From positions 124,001 through 188,000 of the forward strand of contig MU270020.1 in NCBI GenBank assembly GCA_021432635.1: 64,000 nucleotides of DNA. The letters run 5' to 3'. Below the pieces are notes generated by a model. The model was not told where the DNA came from and searched no databases. It saw only the letters and a list, made by a program, of their open reading frames with translations. The stretch is from Thozetella sp. PMI_491. Its lineage: Eukaryota; Ascomycota; Sordariomycetes; Chaetosphaeriales; Chaetosphaeriaceae. Positions 1 through 11,547 of this stretch are shown piece after piece. How positions within the stretch are numbered: position 1 is the first letter of the stretch; each line of letters begins with the position of its first letter. Made by a program: the position numbers and the translations under genes.

Positions 1-937
1 AGACTTGCGATGAGGGCCTCCTGGTCGATGATCTGGCCTCGTGCCACGTTGATGATTAGAGTTCCCGGCCGCGTGCCGTCGCGACGAGCCTGGCCTAGAA
101 CTGATAACTCCTCCGGCCCGATGAGATGGTGCGAAGCTTTCGTTAGAGGGAGACATACGACCACGACATCGAGATCTTGTTTTAAGAAATGCTGTAGGGA
201 GTGCTTGTCGAGGCCATGGTACCACTCGACCGGTAGGCGGCCCTCTGGGTCGCCGGTTCCGGGGAGACAGAAGCCGTGGTCAACCCTACTCTCCGGTGTT
301 GTGCGTGGGGACGCGGTGAATGCGACAATCTCGGAGCCCATGCTGTGGCACACGCGCGCGATCTGGCGCCCTATGCTTCCGTACCCGAGGATGCCGACCC
401 GGGCACTGGTCATGTCTCTCACAAGACCCTGCGATTCTAGGAGCTCTGCATGCGCTACCCACCGCGCCTCGTGCTGCCTGGCGTCCAAGTAGCGGAAGTG
501 GTGGTAGGCCACCAGGATCTGCATAACTACCCACTCGGCAATCTGGGGTGCGTGTATGCCCGAGGTGGTGGCGATCTGGACACCCTCCTTTTGAAATATG
601 GGTTCACTCAGGATGTGGTCCACGCCGGCCGGTAGCAGTTGTATGAACTTGAGGTTGGGCGCCTGTTCTGGCTTCGGGATCGCCGACAAGGTGGTGAGGA
701 GTGTGGCATCCTTGTATAGTCCTGAGGAGGCGAATAAGTGACTTGGAGCTGGCATTCAGCAGCAAGGTCCGACTTACCCTCATCTAATGTAGTACTTGAA
801 TCCCAATGTGTGATGCCGTAGGACTGCTGCACCCACGTAACCTCCAGCCAAGGATGCTTCACCCGTAGCCGGGCGACGAACTCGGTCGGCTCCGGGAACT
901 GCAGTACAGCCAGGAGCTTTTCCTTCTGAGGAGCCAT
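1..937 (-). CDS. D-isomer-specific 2-hydroxyacid dehydrogenase (3' end cut by window)
   Basis: NAD(P)-dependent oxidoreductase that would interconvert a D-2-hydroxyacid and its 2-keto acid. The start is the ATG at 937 (MAPQKEKLL). Exon 1 is 937-778, followed by a 56-nt intron (722-777, GTAAGT...CTCAG), and exon 2 runs open from 721 to the window edge. Seen in exon 2: the substrate-domain stretch ATTSGIHAPQIAEWV, then the Rossmann motif GILGYGSIGRQIA (GxGxxG), and near the window edge NVARGQIID, which carries the catalytic Arg of the family. The catalytic Glu and His and the C-terminal helix lie outside the window, so completeness cannot be judged. It is divergent from the FMN-dependent 2-hydroxyacid oxidase at 1458. 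The family assignment is firm; the substrate (glyoxylate, hydroxypyruvate, others) is unknown. Confidence 0.9.
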
Positions 938-1457
938 GGATGGTTGGGGCGAGAAAGATCAAGGTACCGTGGTGCGCTGGATCCAAAGGAGCGAGCTGCG
1001 AGAGCGCCTCTTACTAGCAATTTAGTATTCAATGGAATTAAAGGAGATGCCATGGGCACCGAACGCGGAGACCGCGGTGCCACACGGCCGTTCCCCACGA
1101 GCCGTCACGAGTCACCAATCGTCGGAAAAGGGATCAGGTAACGGCCCATGTTAGTTTCTCTAGGTCCGCAAAGCAGCGCTAGGCGAGAGGCTGCTGCTTG
1201 AGGTGGATGGCTTTCCTGTGTCCGGGTCATTTTTACACCGGCAATCCTGCAGTCGGCCGTGTGGGACTCGGAGGCGACTACCGCGAACCCCGACGAGGGG
1301 TCCATTGCCGCGTGCCGAGTACGCGGTAGCGCGGTAGTTTATAGAGAAAACATGAGAACCAAATATGGCGAAAGCTCAGCTGTGCCAACCCCTGCAGCAA
1401 CATCTTTTGTGGGTATCCAGTCCCCTCCTCGAGACTTAGCGTATCCCTGCCGTCACG
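938..1457. other. Divergent intergenic region between two 2-hydroxyacid enzymes
   Basis: About 520 bp between two start codons pointing away from each other, so it must hold both promoters. A TATA-like TTTATAGAG lies near 1338, about 120 bp before the plus-strand ATG. I see no further gene here. Confidence 0.6.
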
Positions 1458-2735
1458 ATGGCAGCATCAGCCCTCTCAGATCTCCTCTGCATCCGGGACA
1501 TTGAAGAGGCAGCACGAGCGAAGCTCAATAAGTCGACGCTCGGTGGGTGCCCAACCACGTGGGACTGGCGTACTAGTATGGAAGAACGCTAATAGGTCCA
1601 GGTAGACTACTTCAATGACGGTGCAGAAGATGGCCTGGCCGTTGCCGAGAACATCTCGGCGTTCGAGAGGTACAAGATCCGGCCGCGTGTGCTCCGAGAC
1701 GTATCCACAGTAGACACGAGGCAGCCGCTTCTAGACGCAACACTGTCCTTCCCACTCGTCGTCGCACCCTCGGGTATGCAGTGCATGGCGCATCACGACG
1801 GTGAGAAGGCGACCGCGCGGGCTGCCGCGCGGGCGGGGGTGGCCATGGGCGTCTCCACATACGCGACAACGAGCCTCGAGGACATCAAGAGTGCCGGGGA
1901 CGAGGTGCGGGAGAACAACTACATGCTCCAGCTCTACATCTTCAAGAGCCGCAAGACGACGGAGGCTCTGGTCCGGCGGGCGGAGCGCGCCGGCTACAAG
2001 GCCGTGCTGCTGACCTGCGACACGCCGAGGCTGGGGAACCGGTACAGCATGGCGCGGAACGACTTCAAGATGCCGGCCCACTTAACCCTTCCCAATTTCG
2101 AAGGCCAGAAGGTCGGGCCGCTCATGTCTAATGTCGTGAAGAACGAGGGATCCACCCAAAAAGACCCTAATGTGGCGGGTAAGAGTGGACTCGGTCCGGC
2201 TAGATGAGACAAGGGTCGCTGACGATGCTTAGACGACGCGATCACCTGGCACGAGTCGTTACTATGGCTGCGGTCCATCACCAAGCTAGAGATCTGGCTC
2301 AAAGGGATCACCACCGCGGAGGATGCTGAGCTCGCGGTGCAGTCCCCGGCTGGCATCTCCGGCATCATCGTATCGAACCACGGCGGGCGGCAGCTAGAGT
2401 CGGCGATGGGCACACTCGACTCACTGGCCGAGTGCGTTGCGGCAGCGAAGGGTGGGCTTGGAGGCAGGAGCATCCAGGTATGGCTGGACGGCGGTATCCG
2501 CAAGGGGAGCGATATCTTCAAGGCGGTGGCCCTGGGGGCCGATGGTGTTATGATCGGCAGGGTGCCGCTGTGGGGGCTGGCCGTGGGTGGCGAGGCAGGT
2601 GTCAGCAAAGCGCTCGACATCTTGCGGGCGGAGCTCGAGCACACGATGATACTAGCGGGCTGCCGGACGCTTGGGGACATCACCCCCGCGTCTCTGGCAA
2701 GGAGGACTAGAGACGGCTTCTATGCTAGGCTGTGA
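1458..2735 (+). CDS. FMN-dependent alpha-hydroxyacid oxidase/dehydrogenase
   Basis: Member of the glycolate oxidase / L-lactate dehydrogenase family, which oxidises L-2-hydroxyacids using FMN in a TIM barrel. Three exons: 1458-1542, 1606-2178 and 2233-2735, with introns of 63 and 54 nt; the spliced frame gives 386 aa. Visible landmarks: DYFNDGAEDG near the N-terminus, the FMN-site stretch PLVVAPSGMQ, QLYIFKSR with the active-site Tyr region, WLKGI with the FMN-contacting Lys, SNHGGRQL with the catalytic His and substrate Arg, and the phosphate-binding DGGIRKGSD and GADGVMIGR. No cytochrome b5 domain precedes the barrel, so this is the short, glycolate-oxidase-like form rather than cytochrome b2. 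The start ATG at 1458 gives MAASALSDLL with no obvious targeting peptide. Substrate specificity is not readable. Confidence 0.92.
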
Positions 2736-3062
2736 GTTTATAATAGCGAGTGAAGGACGAGCAGAATCCAAGGCACAGATCACCATTGCCATTATTTCGG
2801 GACCCCAGAGTCTTTAGTTATCATGTTCATTGAAGTCAAACTGAGCTGAAATGGTATCGTGTACTACCTAATATATCCGAAGGGAGATTCATGCATCGTC
2901 AGATCTACAAGTTGGGGGGCAATCCTATACATCAGCTCGCAACCGGGGATCGCATCCAAGGATCTAATCTCTCGCTATCTTCGCGATGCAAGCAAGCAAT
3001 GCATTCTAGCGGTCTTGGGCAGGGTCGTCTTGCGTCGTCTTCGTGTCTCGTGCGCTAGGCGC
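2736..3062. other. Convergent 3' spacer
   Basis: About 330 bp between the stop codons of two converging genes. It presumably holds both 3' UTRs and polyadenylation signals. I see no gene or structured element. Confidence 0.5.
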
Positions 3063-6000
3063 TCATTGGTTCTCTTTCTTGTCGTCTTTAGTCTCTACGG
3101 CGCTCTCGTATTCACTTTCCCCCTCGCCCTTCTGGACGATGGTGGGGTATGTCGCCATGCCGTCCTCCTCTTTTTCGGTGTCGTCACTGCCGCTGCCGCT
3201 ACCGGTCTTGTTCTTCTTCTTTTTCTTCTTCTTATCGACCTCGCTGTCGCCTTCGTATGCCGCGTCCTCGGTCTTCTCGTCGGCCTTCTTGCGCGCGCCA
3301 CCGGCGTTGGCCTGGGCGTTATCGAGATCGGGGCCTCCCTTCTCACCCATGCCCCCCTCTTCAAGCTCACCCCCCTCCATGACAACGCGCAACTCCAAGT
3401 TCTCATCCTTAGAGTAGACGCGGAGGCCAATGACGCAGATTGCGTTCCATGGGTCGGGGTCGTTCTCATCATCCGTCTCGTCGGCATACTTGCTGGCGAC
3501 CGCGCCAGCTGGCGGCGGTGGCGCCGCCATGCGTGGCTTGCGTGTCATGTCATCGCTGCTGTAAAGCTCCTCCCATTCCTCGATGGGGGAGGCAGATGAT
3601 TCGCCCTCAGAAGTGACATAGTAGGTCGGTGGCTTCTTGGGCGGCTTGCTTAGCGAAATGGACGACGAGCTGGCACTCGAGGATGTGCTTGAGGTCTTCG
3701 CCGGCGGGGGCGGTGGAGGAGGCCCTCCAGGGACGGTCTTGGCATCAACAGGAGGCACGGGAACTTTCTCCTCCTTGTCGTCCGCGGGGGTGGAGTCCTC
3801 AGTCTTGGGCGTGTACTTGGGGCTCCCGGAGGTGTCTGAGCTCGAGGCAGAGGCGAGCTCCTTCTCGGTGGTCTTGTTCTCGGCCTCCTCTATTTTATCG
3901 CTTGCCTTCTCTTCCGACTTGGTGTCTTTAGTCTCAGTCTTGTCGGTCTTATCGTCTGACTCAGCCGTCTCCTCCTTATCACTGACCTTTTCTTCTGATT
4001 CAGTGTCCTTAGTCTCGGCCGCGTCAGTCTTATCTTCAGTTTTAGTATCCTGGGACTCAGTGCCGTCGGTCTTCTCTTCTGGCTGAGTCTCCTTCATCTC
4101 CGTAGCAAAACCATCTGTGGTCGCCTGCTCTTCGGTCTTTTCGAGCGCTGGCGTTTCCGCTGGCGTCGGCACTGGTGTCGCGTCCGGCGACTCATCATTG
4201 TTGTCCTTGGCTTCAACCGAGGCGCTCTCCTCCACAGGTTCCGAGGCCTTCTCGTCCTTCTCTGGCGAGTCAGCTGGCTTTTCTTCCTTGGGAGAGCCCT
4301 CAGAAGTCTCGCCAGGCTTGTCGGAGGTCTCGGCCGCCTTTTCAGACGTTTCAGTCGGCTTCTCTTCGCTGTTGGCAGAATCGGCCTTGTCGTTGGACTT
4401 GTCATCAGCCTTGGAGTCGCTCTCTTTCTCCTCGGTCTGTACGGCCTTGTCCTTGGGCTTGTTCTCCTCCTCCAGTCGCTTTCGCTCTTTTTCTTCCTCC
4501 TCCTTCTGCTTGAGCTCCTGGATCTTGGCCTCGACCTTGATGTTGTTCTTGCGCGCCTGCTGCTTGGTGACCTCGCGGTTCAGGTGTCGCTTCTCCCACA
4601 GGCGCTTGCGCTCCGTCTTACGCGCCTCGCTCGCCTTCTTCTGGTCGCACTTCTTCCGCAGCTTCCGGACAGCGTCCAGATGCGCGGCGGCCTTGCTGTG
4701 GGCAAGGTCGTAAGCAGAGCCGACTTGAGCGAGCTTCTCGTTCTCCTTGCGCTTCTTGGTCTCGCGCTTGACAACGTCTTCCAGCGTGGGGTAGCCGAGG
4801 TGGCGGGTACCAACGACGCTGATGAAGACGCTGTAGGTGCCCGGCAGCATGGATGGCAGCTCGACCGAGACAGACCGCTCCATTAGGTAGTTGCCGTGGC
4901 TGCGGACGATGTAGTCTTCCGGGTCCGGGCGGTCCTGCTCGTGCAGGCGGAAGTGAAGGCGGAAAGAGTACTGGCCGTCCAGTCCCTTGAAGTAGCGGTC
5001 GTCGAGCTGCGACAGGAGTAGAACGAGGGGGCCTTCCTTGGTCAACTTGATATGGAACTTCTCGTGGAAGTGGGCCTTCCACGGCACCTCAACGCCGATC
5101 CAGCGCTGGCAGCACCGCCAGTCGGGGTCACGGAACAAGCGGGTGCGGTCGAAATGCTGATACTTGTGGATTAGATCATCGTACGAGATCCAGAAGACCG
5201 AGTCGTTGCCGAACTGGTGGCCCAGTTCTTCCTGTGCTTCGGTCGTCCACTCCTTGGAGCCGTCCGACCAGGCACCTTCCCAGATGCCCTTTTTAGTCTT
5301 GCCCCAAGGGTTCCTATTAGGTGGTCAGCCATGAATGGACATTCCAAGAAACATGCTATGTGAGGCAAGCAGGACACGTACCTTAGCTTCACCAACCGCG
5401 TGCCGTTCTTCAAGGTGCGCGCCTCCATCACGACGTAGGCGTGCCCTTCCGAGATGCCATTGCGGTCTCCGTATCCTCCATCGAGCAGCCCGGTGCTGCA
5501 GCCAAAGAGGAACTCCTCATTGACCCGGCTAAGCTCAGTCTCCCAGAAGCCGTCCAGGTCGAGGATGTCGGACGCTAACAGCTCGGTAGTGACACCACCC
5601 GTAAGATCTTCCAAGCCTTCGCCGATCCACCCGCCCGTCAGCGACCCGTAGTCGCCATGGGCCTTGGCGTAGGCTTTTTCCATCAGGGGCACCCAGGTCT
5701 CATTCTGGTCCTTGCACTGGGCGAAGAACAGAGCCTTGGAGCCAGTCTGGTACGTCTTTCGGTAGACACGCTCCACGTCTTCGCGATCAATCTGCTGCAG
5801 CAAGTCGCGCTGCATACTGGGAGAGTCCCAGCACGGCGACTTGAGATATAGCTTGTCGTCGATGATGGAGTAGATCCACTCGCCGTCGCGGTAGAAGACG
5901 AAGCCGTAAATGCCGATCCGAGTGTCGTACTCGACGCAGATACGCTTCAGGCCGTCCTCAACATTGGCAAGTCCAGAAAAGCTGGCCACCAACCAGCAGT

Positions 6001-6559
6001 CACCAAGACCGCCCTGCTTGACATCGGAGCCGCTCAAATTCTTCATGAAGGTGGGCTTCTCGAAGATCTCGTGCACGCGTTTGACAGCCTTGGGTACAAT
6101 GGAGCTAGGATTGAGTAGAGTGGACATGCTCAGGTCGAACCGCGTCTTGTCGAGGCTGTTCAAGCAGTAACCCCGCTCATACTTGAGGTCCCAGTCCAGG
6201 TCGAAGCCCGGGTCCCGATACCGCATGTTAACACGGCGGCATTCTTGTATGATCTTGCGCACCTTGCGCCGGCACTCCTCGGCCGCCCGTTCGTAGCCGG
6301 CTTGTAGCAATTCGTTCGAGCGGTCAGAGATGGTCGGCGGGAGCACAGGGTCAAAGGGCAGCACGGCGAGGGCGCGGCTGAAGCGCTTATTGCTGAAACG
6401 CTTCCATATGCGGTTGATGGACTGCTGGGGAGGAAGCTTGGGCTTCTTCTTCTTCTTGTTGGCATCGGCGGGGGCCGGCGCGACGGGCACCGCAGTCTTT
6501 CTGCGCCTGCGGCGCGTGTATTCATCGTCCGTCTCGGACGAGGACGAGTAGCCGTGCAT
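3063..6559 (-). CDS. Calpain-like cysteine protease with long acidic C-terminal tail
   Basis: Papain-fold intracellular protease of the calpain (C2) family. Two exons, 6559-5382 and 5313-3063, separated by a 68-nt intron (GTACGT...AATAG), give 1142 aa. The catalytic triad is complete: Cys188 in GGLGDCWLVASF, His373 in ISEGHAYVV and Asn394 in NPWGKTKKG, the last created across the splice junction. The N-terminus is basic (RRRRRK, KKKKKPK). After the protease core there is a beta-sandwich, C2-like region (RRCWIG/FHIKL to GTYSVFISVVGTR), then a Lys/Glu-rich coiled coil, then about 350 residues of Glu/Lys/Thr/Ser low complexity with repeated SEEKxSDKxE-type blocks (roughly 3700-4450), a proline run and a short conserved-looking segment DPWNAICVIGLRVYSKD near the end. 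No MIT domain is seen, so it is not an obvious PalB/Rim13 orthologue. Substrates are unknown. Confidence 0.93.
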
Positions 6560-9500
6560 GGCGGGCGCCGTCGAGGTTCCGATGTATCCAAACTACGGGA
6601 GAGAGGGTGAAGGGGCGGACAGACAGGGCAGTCAATTCGAAGGTCTGACTGTTACTCGCAGACAAGCCAAAGGGCGCAGGCTGGCACGCGTTCGGAGAGG
6701 TTCAAAGCAGACCGCGGGGTGGGCTGCTGCGCGTACTAGAGGGGGGGGGGGGCCGCCGGTGAATAAGAGCGGTTCACCTAGCCGGTAGCGGAGTCCGCTA
6801 GGGCCTAGAAGTGATCGACAACAGATAAGGGTCCGGGTGACGATGGCACCACAGGGGTCAGGACGGCAGCGGCACGCAGACGCCAACTGGCCAAGTACCG
6901 CACACCACCTCGGAAAATCGCACGGCAAAGAGACCACGCGACAAGAAAGAGCAATTCCCGAGAGGGCGCCAGGGGCGGCGACGGCGCCGGGCTTACGTAT
7001 ATAGGCCGGCAGCCTCGCGCAACTCCCAGACAACGACCACCGGCGGCCGGTAGCCACTCGTGAAGGGCAAGGCAGCGAACCCGCAACAGAGCCGCCCCGT
7101 AAGCCAGTGGCACACGGCTGCCCACCTTCGCATCTCGGTGATTGGCCAGGATACCCTCTGCAAGGCGCATTTTCAGGGGTCCAGCTCAGCCAAGGAGGAA
7201 CCCAGGAGAGGATTAGCGGGGGAAAGCTCGCCTAGAAGCCGCTAGCGCTTGGCCTAGAAGAGGGAGCCAGTCAAGCCGGCGGCCTAGACAAAGGACCCTG
7301 GCGGCTGATGGAGGGACCCCTATCTCCAGCGGCGGAGCGGAGTCGCGCGGTTCTTCGACAGATAGCCCGGGTTTGCCTGGAGCTCTGAAGAGCTAGCTCG
7401 GATAGCTCCCTTGGATCGACTGGACCCGGCCATCCAGGAAACGTTGGAAGGGTCCGTCGGGGAGGCGAGAGTTGGTGGGTACAGAGTAAGTGGGCAAAGC
7501 AGGCAGGCAAAGTGGGCAAGTGGGCAAGTGGGCTTTCGGAGCGACATGCGTCGGGTGGATCCCCCTTCTTCCCACACGACCCCTCCTTCCCCCATCTTGC
7601 ATGTCCTCAAAATCCCACCTTTTCATGCTCGACAAAGAAGGGGGCGGAACTGTTATCGGCGCCTGATTGACCACCGAAAACTGGGAAAAATGGGGGCATG
7701 AAGGAAGCCCCCCTCGCCTCGGGCTCATGTCTTAGTCCAAGTCGGCTCAGTCGGGTTCTACATCGGGCGAAATTCGTTCTGCTCGTCTTCTAGCGCACAG
7801 CCCGGCGACCACGTCCCGAGACAGGGAGCGCAGGGAGCGTGACGGCGAGCCTCGACGCCGCCGTTTTACTCCTTACTCGCTTCCTTTTTTCCTTTAGTGG
7901 TCGGTGCCACGCCTTCGCCTTCTCCCGACGGCTTGGTCAGTTGGGAACGCCTCTTCGTTATTTTTTTTTCTTCTGCGCCCTAGCGCTCGCTCACTGCATT
8001 GCCCACCACCTGCGGCCAGCCCGGTTTAGTAATGGGCAATGTCAAAATGGCATTTTCGGAGCCTCTTCGACACTTTGGCCCGCTCCACGCCCTCCTCTTG
8101 CACCATCGTGAGACCATGTGATGGGGGCCGGGATCAGCCCACACAGGTCTTTACGCCCGCTGACTCGGATGGGTGGTTGATCGCCAGCCAAGACCCGGAC
8201 AACTGCCTCGAGACGCCCTCACCGCCCCAGTCTCTGCCATCGTCGTCCCCCACCATTATTACTAGGGTGGTAGGCCTGGCTGGCTGGCCAAAGCACCTGC
8301 TAACCCCAGGTTGCCTTGCAGGCCGAGGCAAGGTAGCTAGTAGATAGTCGATGCCTAGCCCCTTGTGAGTAGCTGGATATATATGATGCCCTCGTGATCC
8401 CTGAGCTGTTTCTTTCCTCTGGTCTTCCGGGTCTGTCAGCCTGCAAGCGGTATATATTGGCTCTCCCGTGGGGCCGCTCGTGTCGACTCACCGATCTAGC
8501 GTGGCGGAAACCCCGCGCACCCCTCATCCTCGCACAAGCACTGTTGGTCGCGGCACGGTGCTGCCGTCTGAAGAACCGCGCGGCATACGAGGCTCTGCTC
8601 TGCCAGGCTCCCAGCCGTATGTACTCAGCTTGTCAGCTTCCGCGCGACGAACATCATGGCACATCCGCTGCTCGCCACTGCTTGCCACTATCATTCGTGA
8701 TGGTTCCCGTATTTGTTTTCTCCGCTAGCCGTGACGCCTTTTACACCGACACTTGGCCACTGCATGATCCGAGCCACGCGCCGTCAACGGCCTGATTGTT
8801 GGTGCGCTAGCGAATGGGCGGGCTTGGGATCGACACACGACTCGAAAATCAGGGTCCCCTCCCTCCATCCTCTAGAAGGCCTCCCTCTGGCTTAGCCCGT
8901 CGTGTTATTTAAGGCAGTCGTACAACTACCCGCGCTACCCCTTGTACCCTTTCACACCCTCTTGTCGCCCTTGGATGACCAACCCGCATGCTCTCCCGCC
9001 CTCCGGCTGGACACTGTCAGCCGCCCATTTTCTGGACCGCCTCGTTCGGAGGCTCTTCGCATCAGTCAAGCTCGGGCACAGCACCCGCGTGTCCTAGGTA
9101 GGATCAATCGCGGCAAGGACCCGGTGGTCCACGTCGTCTTCCGGGAGACGCCGGCATGGTTACCCGTCGCACTACGTCCTAGGCCATTGGCCTCCAGTAG
9201 AGTCAAACCGTGTGCATGACGCAGGATGCACCCGGACGAATCTGAGCCGGCCAACTGGTCGTCTAGCAGACATGGACCACTGAGTTTCTGCATCCAATCT
9301 TGAATATTGCGCATTCTGGGCTGCAGCCGGGGAGGGGGATGACCAGGCCACCTGGTCCCAATCCTCCCCCAGTCTGAGGAGCTCAGGCGCGCCGGCCAAA
9401 CCGGAGCCGTGTCTTTTGCTGACACAATTGCCTCCTCCATCGAGTCATTCGAGCCGAGGGCCCATTGTTTTTTTTTCCTGTCTCAGACGCACCGCCGACG

Positions 9501-10028
9501 CCTTCGCATGTCGGGCAAGACTAGTCTTACTTGCCATGGCGATCCACCACGGCAGCTTTGCCCGTGCCCCCGGCAGAGACTTAGCGTGTCTTCGAAATGA
9601 GCTCCGCATTTTGCCGGCCGCCATTCCGGGTCCCTCACTCGGTATCGGCTTTCCGGTCACGAATTGGCGCTCTACGGCAGCCTCCTGTGGGTCCCTGCCA
9701 AGGCTGCCTCCTTAATGGGAAATAGGCCTAATCTAGATTACAGAGCCACGCGATCAGCATGGCTTAGTCGACCTGCACAGCAAGCAAGAATAAGGCATAG
9801 ATTTGCTATATGCTGCCTAGAAGGCGTGTATGCTCAGCCCGGCAATGCATTGGGAATATCCTCCCCTTTTCTTCCGCCTCCAGGTAGGCGGGAAGCTATC
9901 ATTAATCGTAATAATACATCGTAGAACGAGGTAGCCGGCGGGCGGACGCGTCCGGCAGGTCACGGCCCAGACCTCTGTTTTCCAGTCGACGAGATCGTAC
10001 AGTCAGTACAATCGGGGTATTTCATAAA
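6560..10028. other. Long gene-poor GC-rich spacer
   Basis: Nearly 3.5 kb upstream of the calpain gene. The open frames here are short, start mostly at non-ATG codons, show compositional bias (Arg/Pro/Ser) and have no recognisable domain or consistent splice pattern, so I call no gene. It holds a 12-nt G run (6741-6752), a small tandem repeat (7510-7533) and scattered pyrimidine-rich tracts. It may carry a long 5' UTR, a non-coding RNA or eroded sequence; none can be shown from sequence alone. Confidence 0.5.
7510..7533. repeat. Short tandem repeat, AAGTGGGC x3
   Basis: Three perfect head-to-tail copies of the octamer AAGTGGGC, preceded by diverged GTGGGCAAAG and GGCAGGCAAA units. It is a simple microsatellite-like repeat in non-coding DNA. 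Confidence 0.85.
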
Positions 10029-11547
10029 TCAGTACGCCGTCCCCCTCCGCTCACCTCGGTGAGGCCCGAAATTACTGCGCCGGTCCCGCTCCCCAGGAGC
10101 AAGGTTTTGCATCTGCATGGTAGTGTGGCCGCCGCCCTCTTCGATATCCAGTCCCCGCAGCATTACCCCCTGGAGCGGTAGCAGGATCTTCTCGCTGTCG
10201 CTCTCGTGGCTGTCGAGACGCTCGAAACGCCCTTCATTCGCGTCGACAGCCGAGATGACCGGGGATTTGTAGCTGAAGTTCTTGGTTGAGCCGACGGCGG
10301 TCGTCGTCCGGCTGATCCTGCTGCCACTCGTGGTGCTCTCGCTGTGGGTCCACTTCTTCCAGAAGGACGGCGCCGAGGACCACGTGCTGAACCGGCGCGG
10401 CCGGCCGTCGTTGGACCTCATGTGCACCTCCCGGACGAGAGCTCTGAGCACAGGGATGCAAGCTGCCATGATGGTGGTGCCTATCTCCGCCGCGGCCCAG
10501 AGGAGAAGCTGGGTGCCGTCATCTGCGCATCTAATGTTAGAACAAGACCCGGTCCTAGTCAGGGAGGGACCTTACAAGTGAAGTTGTCAGACCCCAGAGT
10601 CAGGATCTTCGACGATTTGATGAAGGCGGTGGCGCCGGCACTGCTCTGTATATTAGCAAGGTGGCCATTGAGACTCATGAAGCCAACTCACAATAAGCCC
10701 ATGCTCATGCCGACGGCGACACCGAGCTTCTCCTTTTTCTTCATCTGTAGGTTCCAGATAACCTTCCACGGCAGGAGGGCCAGGGTGATGTCCATGACGC
10801 CGGAGTAGACGCCCGAGAAGACGCCATAGCCATTCGATACGGCGCTGCTCCAGCATGTGCCCTGGACGCTATGATCCCACGTCTTCGAGATAGGGTTGCA
10901 CTGGATCCAGGTGAACAAAGCTAGGAGGCCCATAGCGATATTCATGGACACGATGATGAACCAGACAAGCGCCTTGGTCTTACCATCCGTGATACGCAGC
11001 AGCGTGAGGGCGAAACTCGTCTTGGACCACACCACGCCGAGAACGCCGTAGGTCGTACCGATGTTGCCCATCAGTCCGATCGTAGCAAAGTTGCGCGGGT
11101 CAATGTCGCAAGGGTACTTTCCGAATCCTAGGTTGACGACGGTCTGGCTCATGGTGGCATCGACCACGAAGCATATCTAACGAAAGCAACCATTGTGTTA
11201 GCCGTACTTCTGTCTCACCGGCCGCGTTGTCTATATTGTGTCTGCTGGGAGAGGGAGAAGAAGAGCATTATAGGCATGCAGGAGACACATACCCAGCTTA
11301 TGATCAGCACCCAGTCATCCCACCAAAGGGAGCGGGAGCGTGTCTGTTTTATGGTCAACCTCGCAATGAGGAAGACAGTTGAGAGCCCTAGCAGCACCCA
11401 GATGGCGGCTACCGTAGAAGGGCCCAGGTTCGGAACCGGCGCTCCAGGGGTAGTCTGGTAGATGCCGTTGCACCCGCCATAGGGGTTATGTCCGCCATCT
11501 GCATTGCTAGGTCCGGTAGCAGTGTCTTTGATGGGCACAACGTCCAT
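10029..11547 (-). CDS. PTH11-like fungal rhodopsin-domain integral membrane protein
   Basis: Multi-pass membrane protein of the large fungal 'rhodopsin_fungal' (PTH11/SAT4-like) family, thought to act as surface receptors. Four exons (11547-11293, 11176-10692, 10643-10576, 10522-10029) with introns of 116, about 48 and 53 nt give 433 aa. Seen: an extracellular N-terminus, a first helix AAIWVLLGLSTVFLIARL, the family hallmark WWDDWVLIISW, a helix with YGVLGVVWSKTSFALTLLRIT, FIIVSMNIAMGLLALFTWIQC, a TCWSS Cys loop, GVMDITLALLPWKVIWNLQ and a last helix LLLWAAAEIGTTIMAACIPVL. The 150-residue cytoplasmic tail is Ser/Arg-rich and hydrophilic. There is no N-terminal CFEM domain. The acceptor of intron 2 is ambiguous by 2 nt (CAG or CAGAG); CAGAG keeps the frame. 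Ligand and role are unknown. Confidence 0.88.

Noticed and set aside
3637-4713. Two long plus-strand open frames (149 and 198 aa, Ser/Val/Phe-rich) inside the calpain gene
   Set aside because: They are antisense to the low-complexity Glu/Lys-rich tail; the lack of stops follows from the biased codons of the real gene on the minus strand.
6560-10028. Several 60-133 aa frames in the spacer above the calpain gene
   Set aside because: Non-ATG or arbitrary starts, biased composition, no domain and no splice-consistent extension.
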